A stretch of 64,000 bases of DNA from Streptomyces sp. CB02056 (GTDB lineage: Bacteria; Actinomycetota; Actinomycetes; Streptomycetales; Streptomycetaceae), in the NCBI RefSeq assembly GCF_001905545.1, contig NZ_LIPD01000003.1:469147-533146 (forward strand). The letters run 5' to 3'. Every line of letters begins with the position of its first letter. The first letter of the stretch is position 1. The translations under genes were made by a program, and so were the position numbers. Positions 32,988 through 43,885 of this stretch are shown here, one piece after another. Under the pieces are notes generated by a model. That model saw nothing but the letters and a program-made list of their open reading frames with translations, was not told the DNA's origin and did no database searches.

Positions 32988-35237
32988 TCAGCGCCGAGGA
33001 GCACCTGGCCTGCGAGCGAACACCCGACGGGTGATCAGCCCGAGGCCGGTGAGCACCAGCAGGAATCCGGCGATTCCACCGCGCCAGCCGGTCACCCCGG
33101 ACCGCCCGGACGCGCCCTGCGCGGTCTCCACCGGCGGCGCCGCCAACGGCGGAACCGCGTCCCCGGCGGGCCCGGCGGAGTCGACCGGGTCGGCGGCTCC
33201 GGCCGGTGAGGGCCCGGGCCGCACCGCGACGACGGCCGCGGCCGGGGCGCCGTGGCCGGTAGCGGGGGCCGGCGTCAGGCTCGGGGAGAAGGCCTCGGCG
33301 GTCGAAAGGGTCGGGACGACGGGCCTGGTGGAAGCGACGGGCGTGGCGGACGCGTCCGCCACGGTCTTCGCGGGCCCGGGAGTCGCCCTCGACGGCCCCG
33401 CCGACGGGCCCGCCGACGGACCGGAGCCCACCGGACTCGCCGTCACCGGCCGTGCGCCCACCGGCGGAACGGCGACCGGCACCCCCGCTGGCGCCGCCAC
33501 GACGGACGGAGTCGGCGAGGCCACCGCCGCACCCTGGGCGCTCGGGCTCGGCTTAGCGGGGCCCGAGGGCACCGCCGCCGCACCGGACGCCACCGGGCTC
33601 GCTGCCGAACTCGACGCCGACACCGCCGCCGTCGGGCTCGACGCCCCCGGAGCCGAAGCCGTCGCCGTTGCCGTCGCACTCGGAGCCGCCGCGCTCGGCA
33701 GCACCAGGCTCGGCAGTACCGAACTCTGCGCCGCCGCACTCGGCACCGCCGGGCTCGACGCCCCCGGAGCGGGCGCCGCCTCCGTCGTGGCGACCCGTAC
33801 CGGCACCGGCTCCGCCGAGGCCGCGTTCCCCGCCCGGTCGGTCGCCGTGACGGTCAGCCACTGCTCCCCGGCCGCCAGGTCCCGGTTGGCCGTGCAGCTC
33901 CAGCTCCCGTCGAACGCCGTCGTCGCCCCGCAGAGCACCGTCCGCCGTTCCGGCTCCGCGCCCGCGCCGGCCCCCGTCGTGACCAGCACGTCCGTGCCCG
34001 GATCCGCCCGGCCGGCCAGCTTCGGCCGGCTGACCCGCACGGTCTCCCCCGGGGCCGGCGAGGTGAGCACCGGCCGGCCCGGCAGGGCGGTGGAGACGAC
34101 CAGCGGGACCGGCAGCCCGGCCGTCCGGTTGCCCGCCCGGTCGACCGCGACCGGGGTGAGCAGGTGCTTCCCGTCCGTCAGGTCCTCGACCGGCAGGCAG
34201 GACCACGCGCCGCCCGCCGGCACCCCGGTGATGCACAGTTCGTCGCTGGAGCCCTCGTCGAGGACCGAGACGGTGCTGCCCGCCTCGCCGGTGCCGGTGA
34301 GCCGGAGCCCCGGGTCGTCGGTGTACGCGGGGACGGTGAGCGTGGGAGCGCCCGGCGGCACGGTCTTCACGTCGACCGTGACCGGATCGCCGCGCAGCAC
34401 CACGCCGCCGCCGGTGGTCTCCACCGCGGTGAGGGCGTGCGGACCGACGGCCAGCTCCGTGCCGGGGCGGCAGGACCAGTCACCGCCGCTCCCGACCTCG
34501 GTCCGGCAGAGGACGGTGTCGCCCTCCCGGACCTCCACCGTGGCGCCGGCGACCGCGCCGTGGCCGCTGACCTGCGGGCGGGCGTCGGCGAGGACGGCAC
34601 CGGCGACCGGCTCGGCGATCTCCGGCCGGGCGGCGCCGACGGTCAGCTCGATCCGCTGGTCGGCGGCCTGTCCGGAGTCGGCGAAGCCGCCGGAGGAGAC
34701 GAGCTGTCCGGCGTCGCGGCCGATCCGCAGCCGGGCCCAGGTCTCGCCCGAGGCCGCGCCGGGCGGGACGGTCCACTCCAGGGTCGCGGTGGCGGCGCCG
34801 GCCGGGATCTCGGTCTGCACCCGCTGGGCGGGGTCGAACCGGCCGGTGCGGCCGAAGTCGATCCAGCCGGCCAGGGTGGCGGGCCGGTCGCCGACCGCGA
34901 CCGGAACGGTGAGCCGGTAGTAGCGGCCGATCGCCGCCTCGGTGGGGAAGGGGAGGGCGATCGACACGTCGGCGCCGCTGCGGCCGGTGCGCACCGGGGC
35001 GGTCGCGCCGGCGCCCAGGAGGAGGTCGGAGGCCACGTGCGTGGCGGTGCCGTACTCCTGCGGGGCGGCGTCGAGGTCGACCCGGGCCGGGAGCCCGGAG
35101 GGCGGCACCGCCCGGTGTTCGGCGGACCGGGTGTCGGGGAACTGCCGGGCCGCCGCGAGCGGGACGTTCCACGCGGTCAGCAGCCCGCTCGCGAGGACGG
35201 CCAGGGCGACAGCCGTACGGGGAAACTGTCGGCTCAT
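32988..35237 (-). CDS. Secreted Ig-like/GEVED surface protein with C-terminal membrane anchor
   Basis: 749 residues. Signal peptide (AVALAVLASGLLTAWNVPLAAA). An N-terminal GEVED-like domain follows, ATLAGWIDFGRTGRFDPAQR around residue 120. Three to four bacterial Ig-like domains come next, each with a C-x-W-S-C pattern (GSGGDWSCRPGTEL, AGGAWSCLPVEDL, DGSWSCTANRDL) and paired cysteines. A P/S/A-rich low-complexity stalk of about 200 residues leads to a C-terminal membrane helix IAGFLLVLTGLGLITRRVF and a basic tail. No LPXTG motif, so it should be membrane anchored rather than sortase linked. AAGGAGAG ribosome binding site. Probably an adhesive or structural envelope protein. Confidence 0.87.
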   Translation of the reverse strand: MSRQFPRTAVALAVLASGLLTAWNVPLAAARQFPDTRSAEHRAVPPSGLPARVDLDAAPQEYGTATHVASDLLLGAGATAPVRTGRSGADVSIALPFPTEAAIGRYYRLTVPVAVGDRPATLAGWIDFGRTGRFDPAQRVQTEIPAGAATATLEWTVPPGAASGETWARLRIGRDAGQLVSSGGFADSGQAADQRIELTVGAARPEIAEPVAGAVLADARPQVSGHGAVAGATVEVREGDTVLCRTEVGSGGDWSCRPGTELAVGPHALTAVETTGGGVVLRGDPVTVDVKTVPPGAPTLTVPAYTDDPGLRLTGTGEAGSTVSVLDEGSSDELCITGVPAGGAWSCLPVEDLTDGKHLLTPVAVDRAGNRTAGLPVPLVVSTALPGRPVLTSPAPGETVRVSRPKLAGRADPGTDVLVTTGAGAGAEPERRTVLCGATTAFDGSWSCTANRDLAAGEQWLTVTATDRAGNAASAEPVPVRVATTEAAPAPGASSPAVPSAAAQSSVLPSLVLPSAAAPSATATATASAPGASSPTAAVSASSSAASPVASGAAAVPSGPAKPSPSAQGAAVASPTPSVVAAPAGVPVAVPPVGARPVTASPVGSGPSAGPSAGPSRATPGPAKTVADASATPVASTRPVVPTLSTAEAFSPSLTPAPATGHGAPAAAVVAVRPGPSPAGAADPVDSAGPAGDAVPPLAAPPVETAQGASGRSGVTGWRGGIAGFLLVLTGLGLITRRVFARRPGAPRR

Positions 35238-35554
35238 CCGGCTCTCCTTCGCGGTCGGCTGCCGGGGGGTGGGCAGTCTGCACAAGATCCGACAAAAAGG
35301 AATCACGATCCTGGGCCGGTCATACTGCGACACCGGTGCTTTTGGCCGTGTCCCACCCGTTCGGCGGTCATCCGGGCGGCAGGACGGGATGTACCCGAAA
35401 CGGCTGCATTTCATCCATTAGGCGGCAATCGGCGCCACCCGAACGGACGCGGGAATGGCACCTCCAGGCCCATTCGGCGGACACCGGCCTCCGGGACGCG
35501 GCCACCCACCCGTGGCCTGTGTTCGAATCACTCGCCGGGTACGCCGGGGAAACG
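35238..35554. other. Intergenic region upstream of the surface-protein gene
   Basis: About 320 bp between the surface-protein start and the tRNA-Arg terminator. AT-richer patches around 35281-35305 and 35396-35430 may contain the promoter. No gene supported. Confidence 0.5.
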
Positions 35555-35587
35555 GAGAAGCCCCCGGCCGGTGGCCGAGGGCTTCTC
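35555..35587 (-). terminator. Terminator of the tRNA-Arg pair
   Basis: 15-bp stem with one mismatch, GAGAAGCCCCCGGCC against GGCCGAGGGCTTCTC, loop GGT, just downstream of the tRNA-Arg genes on their strand. Confidence 0.8.
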
Positions 35588-35592
35588 GATGG

Positions 35593-35665
35593 TGCGCTCA
35601 GCAGGATTCGAACCTGCAACCTCTTGATCCGTAGTCAAGTGCTCTATCCGTTGAGCTATGAGCGC
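35593..35665 (-). tRNA. tRNA-Arg(ACG), copy 1
   Basis: Acceptor GCGCTCA / TGAGCGC with discriminator A; anticodon stem CTTGA / TCAAG around CTACGGA (anticodon ACG, to be modified to ICG by TadA); T-arm GCAGGTTCGAATCCTGC. 73 bases. Identical to copy 2. Confidence 0.96.
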
Positions 35666-35699
35666 AAGGAACGGGCGAACCCGATCTTGCGGAGTTGAG

Positions 35700-35772
35700 T
35701 GCGCTCAGCAGGATTCGAACCTGCAACCTCTTGATCCGTAGTCAAGTGCTCTATCCGTTGAGCTATGAGCGC
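35700..35772 (-). tRNA. tRNA-Arg(ACG), copy 2
   Basis: Identical 73-base sequence 107 bp upstream on the same strand; spacer is 34 bases, so both are probably cut from one precursor ending at the hairpin 35555-35587. Confidence 0.96.
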
Positions 35773-35918
35773 TCGCCCTGGTGAACGTTGCCGCCGGGGC
35801 GTTGCGGGGACAACATTACATGACCTGCGGCGTAGGACGAAATCGGTTGTTCCGGGCCTCACCCGACCCCTCCCGACCTCCTCCCGCGCGCCGCCGGGGC
35901 CGCGCTCCGGGCCGTCCC

Positions 35919-35973
35919 GGACCGCAGCCGGACCGCAGCCGGACCGCAGCCGGACCGCAGCCGGACCGCAGCC
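35919..35973. repeat. Minisatellite, five copies of an 11-bp unit
   Basis: GGACCGCAGCC repeated five times without interruption, between the tRNA-Arg and tRNA-Ser genes. No spacers, so not CRISPR. Likely slippage product; useful as a strain marker. Confidence 0.93.
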
Positions 35974-35996
35974 GGGAACGTGTCCGGGAACGCGAA

Positions 35997-36030
35997 GAGC
36001 CCCCGTCGACGAGATCGTCGACGGGGGCTC
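35997..36030 (-). terminator. Terminator of tRNA-Ser(GCT)
   Basis: Perfect 14-bp stem GAGCCCCCGTCGAC with 36017-36030, loop GAGATC, directly downstream of the tRNA on its strand. Confidence 0.85.
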
Positions 36031-36038
36031 CCGACTGG

Positions 36039-36129
36039 CGGAGGCTGAGGGATTTGAACCCTCGATCAGGAATAACCCCGAAACCGCATTAGCAGTGCGG
36101 CGCCATAGACCGGACTAGGCGAAGCCTCC
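36039..36129 (-). tRNA. tRNA-Ser(GCT)
   Basis: Acceptor GGAGGCT / AGCCTCC with discriminator G; anticodon stem CCGCA / TGCGG around CTGCTAA (anticodon GCT); long variable arm; T-arm GAGGGTTCAAATCCCTC. The three bases after the discriminator on its strand read CCA (36036-36038), so CCA appears to be encoded, unlike the other serine tRNAs here. Confidence 0.96.
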
Positions 36130-36306
36130 CCACAGGGATCGTACCCGCGCGAGCGGAGCCGTTCCGTGTGTCAGTGATGATGCCACAACCGTGGGGCTCG
36201 GCACCAACCGCCGCCAACGTTACTAGGCGGGTCGACTCCGCCGCAAAGAAGAATGAGATACTGCCGTCTCCGGAGGAGCTGCCCCGAGCCGAGGAGACCT
36301 GTCGAC

Positions 36307-39300
36307 GTGAGCAGCAGGCCGATCCGAGGCGCTGCTCGCCTCGCCGCCATACTCGACGCCCTGCCCGACGCGTTGCTGCTGGTGAACAGCAACGGCACCG
36401 TCGTGGACGCCAACAGCGCGGCGGTCCAGGCGTTGCAGGCGCCGGGCACCTCACTGGTCGGCATGGGCGTGCTGGGTCTGCTGCCCGAGTTCGACCCCAG
36501 CCGCATCCCCGGCTCGATGCGACCGGCCACCCGCGACGGCGACGCCCTCGACCGCCCGGTCCGGATGACCGCCCACCGCACCGACGGCACCACCTTCCCG
36601 GTCGAGGTGTCCGGCAACGACTTCGCCGACGACGGCGACGGCCGCGGCTACGCGCGCTCCCCGTACGACTCGTACCGCGAGAACTCGCCCTCCTCCTCCG
36701 ACCTGCTCCTGCTGCTGGTCCGCGACCTCTCCGGCCGGCTGGGCGTCGAGGCCGAGCTGCGCCGCCAGCACAAGCAGACCGAGATGATCCTGCGGGCCGC
36801 CGCCGAGGGCGTGCTCGGCGTCGACCTCGAAGGCCGCTGCGTGCTGGTCAACCCGGCCGCCGCGCACATCCTGGAGTACCGGGCGAGCGAGCTGGGCGGG
36901 CGCGAGCTGCACCCGCTGATCCAGCACTCCCGGGCCGACGGCACCCCGCTGGCGCTGGAGGAGTCGGCGCTGCTGGACACCCTCACCTCCGGGCGCAAGC
37001 ACCGGGTGCGCGGCACCGTGCTGTGGCGCAAGGACGGCCGGCCGGTCACCGTCGACCTCACCACCGCCCCGGTCCGGGACGGCGACCAGCTGGTCGGCGC
37101 GGTGATGACCTTCACCGACCGCAGCCGCGAACTCGCCCTGGTCGCCCGCAACGAGCACCTCACCGCCGTCCTGGAGAGCGAGCTGGGCAGTGCCCTGAAC
37201 GCGCTGAACGAGCGGCTGGACGCGCTCGCCGCCGACCCGGCCGGCCAGCTCTGGCCGGAGGCCAACTGGACGCTGCGCCGGCTGGCCGCCGAGTGCCGCC
37301 GGTACGGGAAGCTGATCGACGGGGTGCTCGACCACCAGCGCTGCGAAGCCGGCGAGAGCGGCGCCGCCGAGGCCAAGGACGGCAAGGACGGCAAGGAGCC
37401 CAAGGCCGGCGCCAAGGACGGCAAGGACGGGCCGAAGGCCGCGTCCCGGGTCCCGGTCGGCCTGGACAAGGTGGTCCGCCGGGCCGTCGAGGAGGCCGGC
37501 GAGCTGGTCGGCCCCGGCCGGGTCCGGTTCTCGGTGCACGCCGCCGCGGTCGAGGTGATCGCCGACGAGCGGCGGCTGGCCCAGGCGCTGGCCCACCTGG
37601 TCGCCGACGTCAGCGGCGTCGGACTCTCCCTGGACGCCCCCGTCGCCCCGTCCCCCGGTCTGACCGTGCCCGGGCTGAACGGCGCCGCCGCGCCCGCGCT
37701 GCCGCCCGCCCCCGAGCCGCCGACCGTCGTGCTGGCCGCCGCCCAGCGCGGCGAGGTCGCCCGGGTCGAGATCCGCGGCCCCGGCGTCGGCGGCAGCCCC
37801 GTCCACCTGCCGATAGCCCGCGCGGTGGTCGAGCGCCACGGCGGTGTGCTCCAGCCGCACGAGCTGCCCGGCAAGGCCGGCACCACGTACGTCGTCGAGC
37901 TGCCGCTGGACCCGGTCGCCGCGAAGGCCGCCGCCGAGCGCGCCGCCGCCGAAGGCCGCTCCGACCGGCCCAAGGAGAGCGACAGCGCCGTCCTGCCGGA
38001 GCTCCCGGGCATCCCGCAGCTGCCCAGCAGCGGCGAGGGCGCCGAGCCCGCGGCGGCCGACGAGCAGCCCGCTTCCGAGACCCCCGAGGCCGCCGCGGCC
38101 CCCGCCGCGGAACGGGCGCCCGCCGAGGAGCCGCCCGCCGAGCGGCGCGGCCGCCGCGGCCGCCCGGCCGCCGAGACCCCGGCGTCCGACACCCCCGACA
38201 CCCCCGACGTCCCCGGCGTCCCCGGTGCCCCCGGCAACCCCGACATCCCGGCCGACCAGTGGCCGAACGCCCCCGCCCGGGTCGAGCGGGCCGTCCCCGA
38301 GCAGTGGAACGGCACCGGCAACGACCCCGCGTACGGCCGCCAGGGCCTGGCCGGGCCGAACGGCGCCCAGAGCGACCCGTGGGGCAAGGACGACGGCCGC
38401 TCCGGCCCCGCCTACGCCGTGCCCGTCGAGGGCCACCGGGCGCAGCCGAACCGCCCCGGCGGGCGCGAGCCGCTCGCCCTCGGTCCGGCGCCCGCGCCCG
38501 CGCCCGCCGCCCCGGACGGCACCCCGCCCGGCGGCACCCCGACCGCCGAGGCGGCCCAGGAGCAGGCCTCCGGCGAGACCAGGCACCGCCGCCGCCGCGC
38601 GCTGCCCTCGGCCGAGGAGTCCTCCGGCGGCTTCGCCCTGCCCGGGGCGGCCGACACCCCGGTCTACCCCGGTCTGGAGCACGCCCTGCCGGCCGGCCCC
38701 GCGCCCGCGCCGCCCGAACCGGCCGCCGCCCCGACCGGGCGCCGCCGCCGGCTGGCCGTCCCGCCGGGGCCCGGCCCGGACGCCCTGGTGAACGCCTCCG
38801 GTCCGTCCGGACAGGGAGGCCAAGGAGGCCAGGCCGGCCAGGCGCAGCCCTCCCCCGGCACCGCGCTGGCGCCCGCCCGGGCCGCGCTGCCCGCCGCCGA
38901 GGAGCCGTCCGGACCGCGCCCGGTCGGCACCGGACTGGGCGAGCTCGCCCCGCCGCGCCAGCTCGGCCCGGTGCCCGCCGCCGCGCCGCAGCCGCCCGTC
39001 CCGGCCGACGCCGCCCGGACCGCGCCGCGCCCGATGGCCGAGCTCCCGCCCGCCGAGGAGCGGCCCGCACCCGAGCAGCCGTCGGCCCCGACCGGCGAGC
39101 TGGCCAACACCCGTCGGCTGCTGGTCTGGCCCGAGCCCGACCCGGCCACCAAGCAGGCCCTCCAGGCGCGCGGCTACCTGCCGGTGATCGTCCGCTCCCG
39201 CGAGGAGGTGGACGCCCAGGTCCCCGGCTTCCCCGCCGCCCTCTTCGTCGACCCGCTGACCGGCCCGATCACCCGCACCGCGCTCCAGTCACTGCGCACC

Positions 39301-39837
39301 GCGGCGCTCAACCGCCGGGTCCCGGTGCTGGTCACCGCCGGCCTCGGCCAGGCCACCCGGGACGCCGCGTACGGGGCCGACCCGGCCGTCCTGCTGCGCG
39401 CCCTCGCACCGCGCGACGGCGAGCAGCACGCCCCGCGGGTGCTGCTGGTCGAGGGCGACCCGGACATCGCCGCCGCCATGATCAGCAGCCTGGAGCGGCG
39501 CGGCATGCACGTCGAGCACGCGGTGGACGAGAACGACGCGGTGGCCCGGGCCAGCAGCGTGCAGCCCAACCTGGTGGTGATGGACCTGCTGCAGATCCGC
39601 CGCCGCCGGGTCGGCCTGCTGGACTGGCTGCGCGCCAACGACCGGCTGCACCGCACCCCGCTGGTGGTCTACACCTCGGTGGACCTCGACCCGCGCGAAC
39701 TGCCCCGGCTGCGCACCGGCGAGACGGTGCTGTTCCTCGCCGAGCGCTCGACCAGCGAGGACGTCCAGTCCCGGATCGTCGACCTGCTCGGGCGGATCGG
39801 CGCGATGGGCGAGGCGGGCGTCGCCGCCGCCGGCTGA
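36307..39837 (+). CDS. Large PAS-domain sensor with degenerate kinase core and tandem receiver-like domains
   Basis: 1176 residues, no membrane span. PAS 1 at about 10-130 (AAILDALPDALLLVNSNGTV), PAS 2 at about 150-275 (AAAEGVLGVDLEGRCVLVNP, GAVMTFTDRSRELALV), then a HisKA-like helix around ARNEHLTAVLESELGSAL and an ATPase-like region with VGLDKVVRRAVEEA and DERRLAQALAHLV; clear N, G1 and G2 ATP-binding boxes are not evident. About 450 residues of P/A/E-rich linker follow. The C-terminus has two receiver-like folds: one from RRLLVWPEPDPATKQAL, and one from RVLLVEGDPDIAAAM with Asp in LVVMDLLQI but no conserved Lys at FLAERST. GTG 36307 with GAGGAG upstream. Likely a cytosolic signalling scaffold or atypical hybrid kinase. 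Confidence 0.82.
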   Translation: MSSRPIRGAARLAAILDALPDALLLVNSNGTVVDANSAAVQALQAPGTSLVGMGVLGLLPEFDPSRIPGSMRPATRDGDALDRPVRMTAHRTDGTTFPVEVSGNDFADDGDGRGYARSPYDSYRENSPSSSDLLLLLVRDLSGRLGVEAELRRQHKQTEMILRAAAEGVLGVDLEGRCVLVNPAAAHILEYRASELGGRELHPLIQHSRADGTPLALEESALLDTLTSGRKHRVRGTVLWRKDGRPVTVDLTTAPVRDGDQLVGAVMTFTDRSRELALVARNEHLTAVLESELGSALNALNERLDALAADPAGQLWPEANWTLRRLAAECRRYGKLIDGVLDHQRCEAGESGAAEAKDGKDGKEPKAGAKDGKDGPKAASRVPVGLDKVVRRAVEEAGELVGPGRVRFSVHAAAVEVIADERRLAQALAHLVADVSGVGLSLDAPVAPSPGLTVPGLNGAAAPALPPAPEPPTVVLAAAQRGEVARVEIRGPGVGGSPVHLPIARAVVERHGGVLQPHELPGKAGTTYVVELPLDPVAAKAAAERAAAEGRSDRPKESDSAVLPELPGIPQLPSSGEGAEPAAADEQPASETPEAAAAPAAERAPAEEPPAERRGRRGRPAAETPASDTPDTPDVPGVPGAPGNPDIPADQWPNAPARVERAVPEQWNGTGNDPAYGRQGLAGPNGAQSDPWGKDDGRSGPAYAVPVEGHRAQPNRPGGREPLALGPAPAPAPAAPDGTPPGGTPTAEAAQEQASGETRHRRRRALPSAEESSGGFALPGAADTPVYPGLEHALPAGPAPAPPEPAAAPTGRRRRLAVPPGPGPDALVNASGPSGQGGQGGQAGQAQPSPGTALAPARAALPAAEEPSGPRPVGTGLGELAPPRQLGPVPAAAPQPPVPADAARTAPRPMAELPPAEERPAPEQPSAPTGELANTRRLLVWPEPDPATKQALQARGYLPVIVRSREEVDAQVPGFPAALFVDPLTGPITRTALQSLRTAALNRRVPVLVTAGLGQATRDAAYGADPAVLLRALAPRDGEQHAPRVLLVEGDPDIAAAMISSLERRGMHVEHAVDENDAVARASSVQPNLVVMDLLQIRRRRVGLLDWLRANDRLHRTPLVVYTSVDLDPRELPRLRTGETVLFLAERSTSEDVQSRIVDLLGRIGAMGEAGVAAAG

Positions 39838-39854
39838 GGCGCGCCGCACACGTG

Positions 39855-39898
39855 GAAGGGCCGGCCGCCCCCGTTCGTACGGGGGCGGCCGGCCCTTC
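39855..39898. terminator. Perfect 20-bp bidirectional terminator
   Basis: Arms 39855-39874 and 39879-39898 pair perfectly around loop TCGT, between the convergent PAS-sensor and acyl-CoA ligase genes. Confidence 0.9.
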
Positions 39899-39904
39899 GC
39901 GCGG

Positions 39905-41566
<1,662 letters not shown>

Positions 41567-41782
41567 GGGTCCTCCTTGACCTGGCGGCACTGGGGGCTGC
41601 GCTCGCGGCACCTACCGGGCGGTAATGCGCGCGGACGTGCCCGATTGTGCCGCTCCCACCCCCTGCTGTCAGTATCCCGGCCCCGTTGCGCGGATCACGG
41701 ATTCGTCCCGGTTCCGCCCCCGGCCCGCTCCCCGCCCGGTGAGGGCGACGGGTCGGCGGCGGCGGATCTCAGCGGGCGGGTC

Positions 41783-42655
41783 TCAGCGGGCGGTCGGGCC
41801 GTCCACGTGGTTGCGGTCCACGGTGAGGGTGGCGCCGCCGAACGTCTCCTCGACGTTGCCGTGGTACTGGTGGACGCGCTGGTGGAAGGTCCAGAGGTCG
41901 GGGGCCAGGGCGCCGGAGCCGTCGGTGTCGGCCTGGCCGTCCCAGCGGGCGTACCAGAGCGCGTCGGGCATCGGGGAACCGCCGGCCCGGGCGGCGGCGG
42001 CGAGGTCCGCGATGCCGGAGTCGAGGCTGGAGTAGAAGCCGGAGCGGTAGCCGGCGGCGTGCAGGCCCGCCGTCCAGCCGAGGGTGAAGTCGACCACGGC
42101 CTGGCCGCAGGCCGGGTCGCGCAAGGGATAGGCCTCGATGTCCAGGTAGACCGGGCTGCCCTTGGCGAAGCCGAGCGCGCGCAGGGACCGGGCGGCCTCG
42201 TCCGCCTCCTCCCGGCCCTGATCGACGGCCTTCCCCGGGTCGATCCGCTTGGGCTTGTGGCCCGGGTCGGCGCACGGCGCCTGCAGTCCGACGTGCACCG
42301 GCAGGAACCGCCAGCCCAGCGCCCGCACCTGGCGCACCCACTCGGCGGTGAGCCGCGGCTGGCCGCAGCCGCGCTGGGAGCCGCTGGTGTAGACGCCGAG
42401 CGCCCCGTACGGGGAGGCGTCGCGCCAGGCCTTCAGGGTGTCGAGCGGCGGTGCGGTGCAGGCGTCGAAGGCGGGGCCGCTCCAGGTGTCGCGGGCCCGG
42501 GGCGGGCCGGACCGGTCGGGCAGCCTGACGGCCCGGATGCGGGGGGCGGCGCCGGCGGCCGGGGTGACGGCTTCGGCGTTCACGACCGTCCCGTCGGTGG
42601 CCAGCAGGAGCACGAGGGCGGCGGCGAGGAGGGCGGCGGAGCGGAGATGGCGCAC
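41783..42655 (-). CDS. Secreted DUF1906 (glycoside hydrolase-like) protein
   Basis: 290 residues with a signal peptide from the GTG at 42655 (VRHLRSAALLAAALVLLLATDG). The DUF1906 barrel follows: FDACTAPPLDTLKAWRDASP, GVYTSGSQRGCGQPRLTAEWV, PVYLDIEAYPLRDPACGQAVV, GYRSGFYSSLDSGI and ALWYARWDGQADTDG. The family (Rv2525c-like) resembles GH25 lysozyme-type barrels; the LDIEAY acids are the likely active-site residues, but activity is not established. Exported, so it probably acts on the cell wall or an exopolymer. Divergent from the EamA gene. Confidence 0.9.
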   Translation of the reverse strand: MRHLRSAALLAAALVLLLATDGTVVNAEAVTPAAGAAPRIRAVRLPDRSGPPRARDTWSGPAFDACTAPPLDTLKAWRDASPYGALGVYTSGSQRGCGQPRLTAEWVRQVRALGWRFLPVHVGLQAPCADPGHKPKRIDPGKAVDQGREEADEAARSLRALGFAKGSPVYLDIEAYPLRDPACGQAVVDFTLGWTAGLHAAGYRSGFYSSLDSGIADLAAAARAGGSPMPDALWYARWDGQADTDGSGALAPDLWTFHQRVHQYHGNVEETFGGATLTVDRNHVDGPTAR

Positions 42656-42807
42656 CCCGCCTTGATACTGACGGTCCGTCGGACGACCGCGGCAGCCACG
42701 CCGCGACACCCGCGCGAGTCCACCCTTTCGGACGCACCCGTCCGTATCCGTCCCGATTTTTGTAACGAGCTTGCTGGTTCATCACTCCTTACGGCAAACT
42801 CACAAAT

Positions 42808-43875
42808 ATGCCCACCTCCCATACCAGCGAAACCCCTGCCGCCTCGTCGTCGGCCGCCGCCGTCGCCGAGGCCCTGGCCATGCCGCCCTCCCCCAAGGGC
42901 GAGCCCGCCGGCGAGCGGGGCAGCTGGCGACGAGGTGGGGCGTCCGGCCCCTCGGCGCCACCCGAAGTCCACCCCGGCCGGTCCACCGGCCGGTTCGGCA
43001 AGGTCCTGCGGCGCCCGGAGCGGATCCCGGCGCCGCTTCTCTGTCTGACCGCGATGTTCCTGGTGCAGACCGGCATCGCCCTGTCCAAGCCGCTGTTCGG
43101 CCCGCTCGGCGTCAGCGGCACGACCTTCCTCCGGCTCGGCTTCGCCGCCGTCATCCTGCTCGCCGTCACCCGGCCGAAGCTGCGCGGCAAGCGCCCCCGC
43201 GACCTCGCCGCGGCCGCGCTGCTCGGCATGGCCTCGGCCGGGATGACCTTCCTGTTCGCCGGGGCGATCGACCGGCTGCCGATGGGCACCGCCGCGACCA
43301 TCGAGTTCCTCGGCCCGCTCGCCGTCGCCCTGGTCTTCGCCCGGCGCGCCAGCCACCTGCTCTGGGCGCTGCTCGCGGCCGCGGGCGTGGCGCTGCTGAC
43401 CCTGCTCGGCGAGGGCGACGGCGGCGGATCGCTCGACCCGGTCGGCCTGCTGTACGCCTTCGGGGCGGCCGCCTGCTACGCCCTGTACATCCTGTTCACC
43501 GACAAGGTCGGCGCGGCCTTCCAGGGCTTCCAGGGCCTGGCGGTGTCGATGACGGTCGGCGCGCTGACGCTCGCGCCGTTCGGGCTCGGCCAGGCCTGGC
43601 ACGGGCTGACGGCGCCCGAGGCCTCGCCGATGGCGCTGCTCGCCGCGGTGGCCGGGGTGTCGCTGCTGCTGCCGGTGATCCCGTACGCGCTGGAGATGAC
43701 CGCGCTGCGACGGATGCCGCAGCGGGTGTTCAGCGTGCTGGTCAGCCTGGAGCCGGCGGTCAGCGCGCTGGTCGGGCTGGTGGTGCTGGGCCAGCTGCTG
43801 GGCGCGCCGCAGCTGGCCGGGATCGGGTGCGTGGTCGCGGCCAGCGTGGGGGCCACGCTGACCGGGCGACGGTAG
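42808..43875 (+). CDS. EamA/DMT-family transporter (RhtA-like)
   Basis: 355 residues. A disordered S/A/G-rich N-terminus of about 75 residues precedes ten predicted transmembrane helices in two EamA repeats, e.g. LGMASAGMTFLFAGAIDRLPMGTA, IEFLGPLAVALVFAR and the second-repeat ALRRMPQRVFSVLVSLEPAVSALVG. The EFLGPL and SLEPA signatures are those of the RhtA/YddG-like amino-acid or metabolite exporters. Substrate unknown. ATG at 42808. Ends at a hairpin before the convergent pdxH. Confidence 0.92.
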   Translation: MPTSHTSETPAASSSAAAVAEALAMPPSPKGEPAGERGSWRRGGASGPSAPPEVHPGRSTGRFGKVLRRPERIPAPLLCLTAMFLVQTGIALSKPLFGPLGVSGTTFLRLGFAAVILLAVTRPKLRGKRPRDLAAAALLGMASAGMTFLFAGAIDRLPMGTAATIEFLGPLAVALVFARRASHLLWALLAAAGVALLTLLGEGDGGGSLDPVGLLYAFGAAACYALYILFTDKVGAAFQGFQGLAVSMTVGALTLAPFGLGQAWHGLTAPEASPMALLAAVAGVSLLLPVIPYALEMTALRRMPQRVFSVLVSLEPAVSALVGLVVLGQLLGAPQLAGIGCVVAASVGATLTGRR

Positions 43876-43885
43876 CCCTCGCTTC

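Noticed and set aside
35656..35862. Minus-strand ORF containing ALIAQRIEHLTTDQEVAGSN
   Set aside because: It is the translation of tRNA-Arg copy 2; a well-known spurious ORF type.
35919..35973. CRISPR array
   Set aside because: The five repeats are 11 bp and have no spacers, and no cas gene is present.
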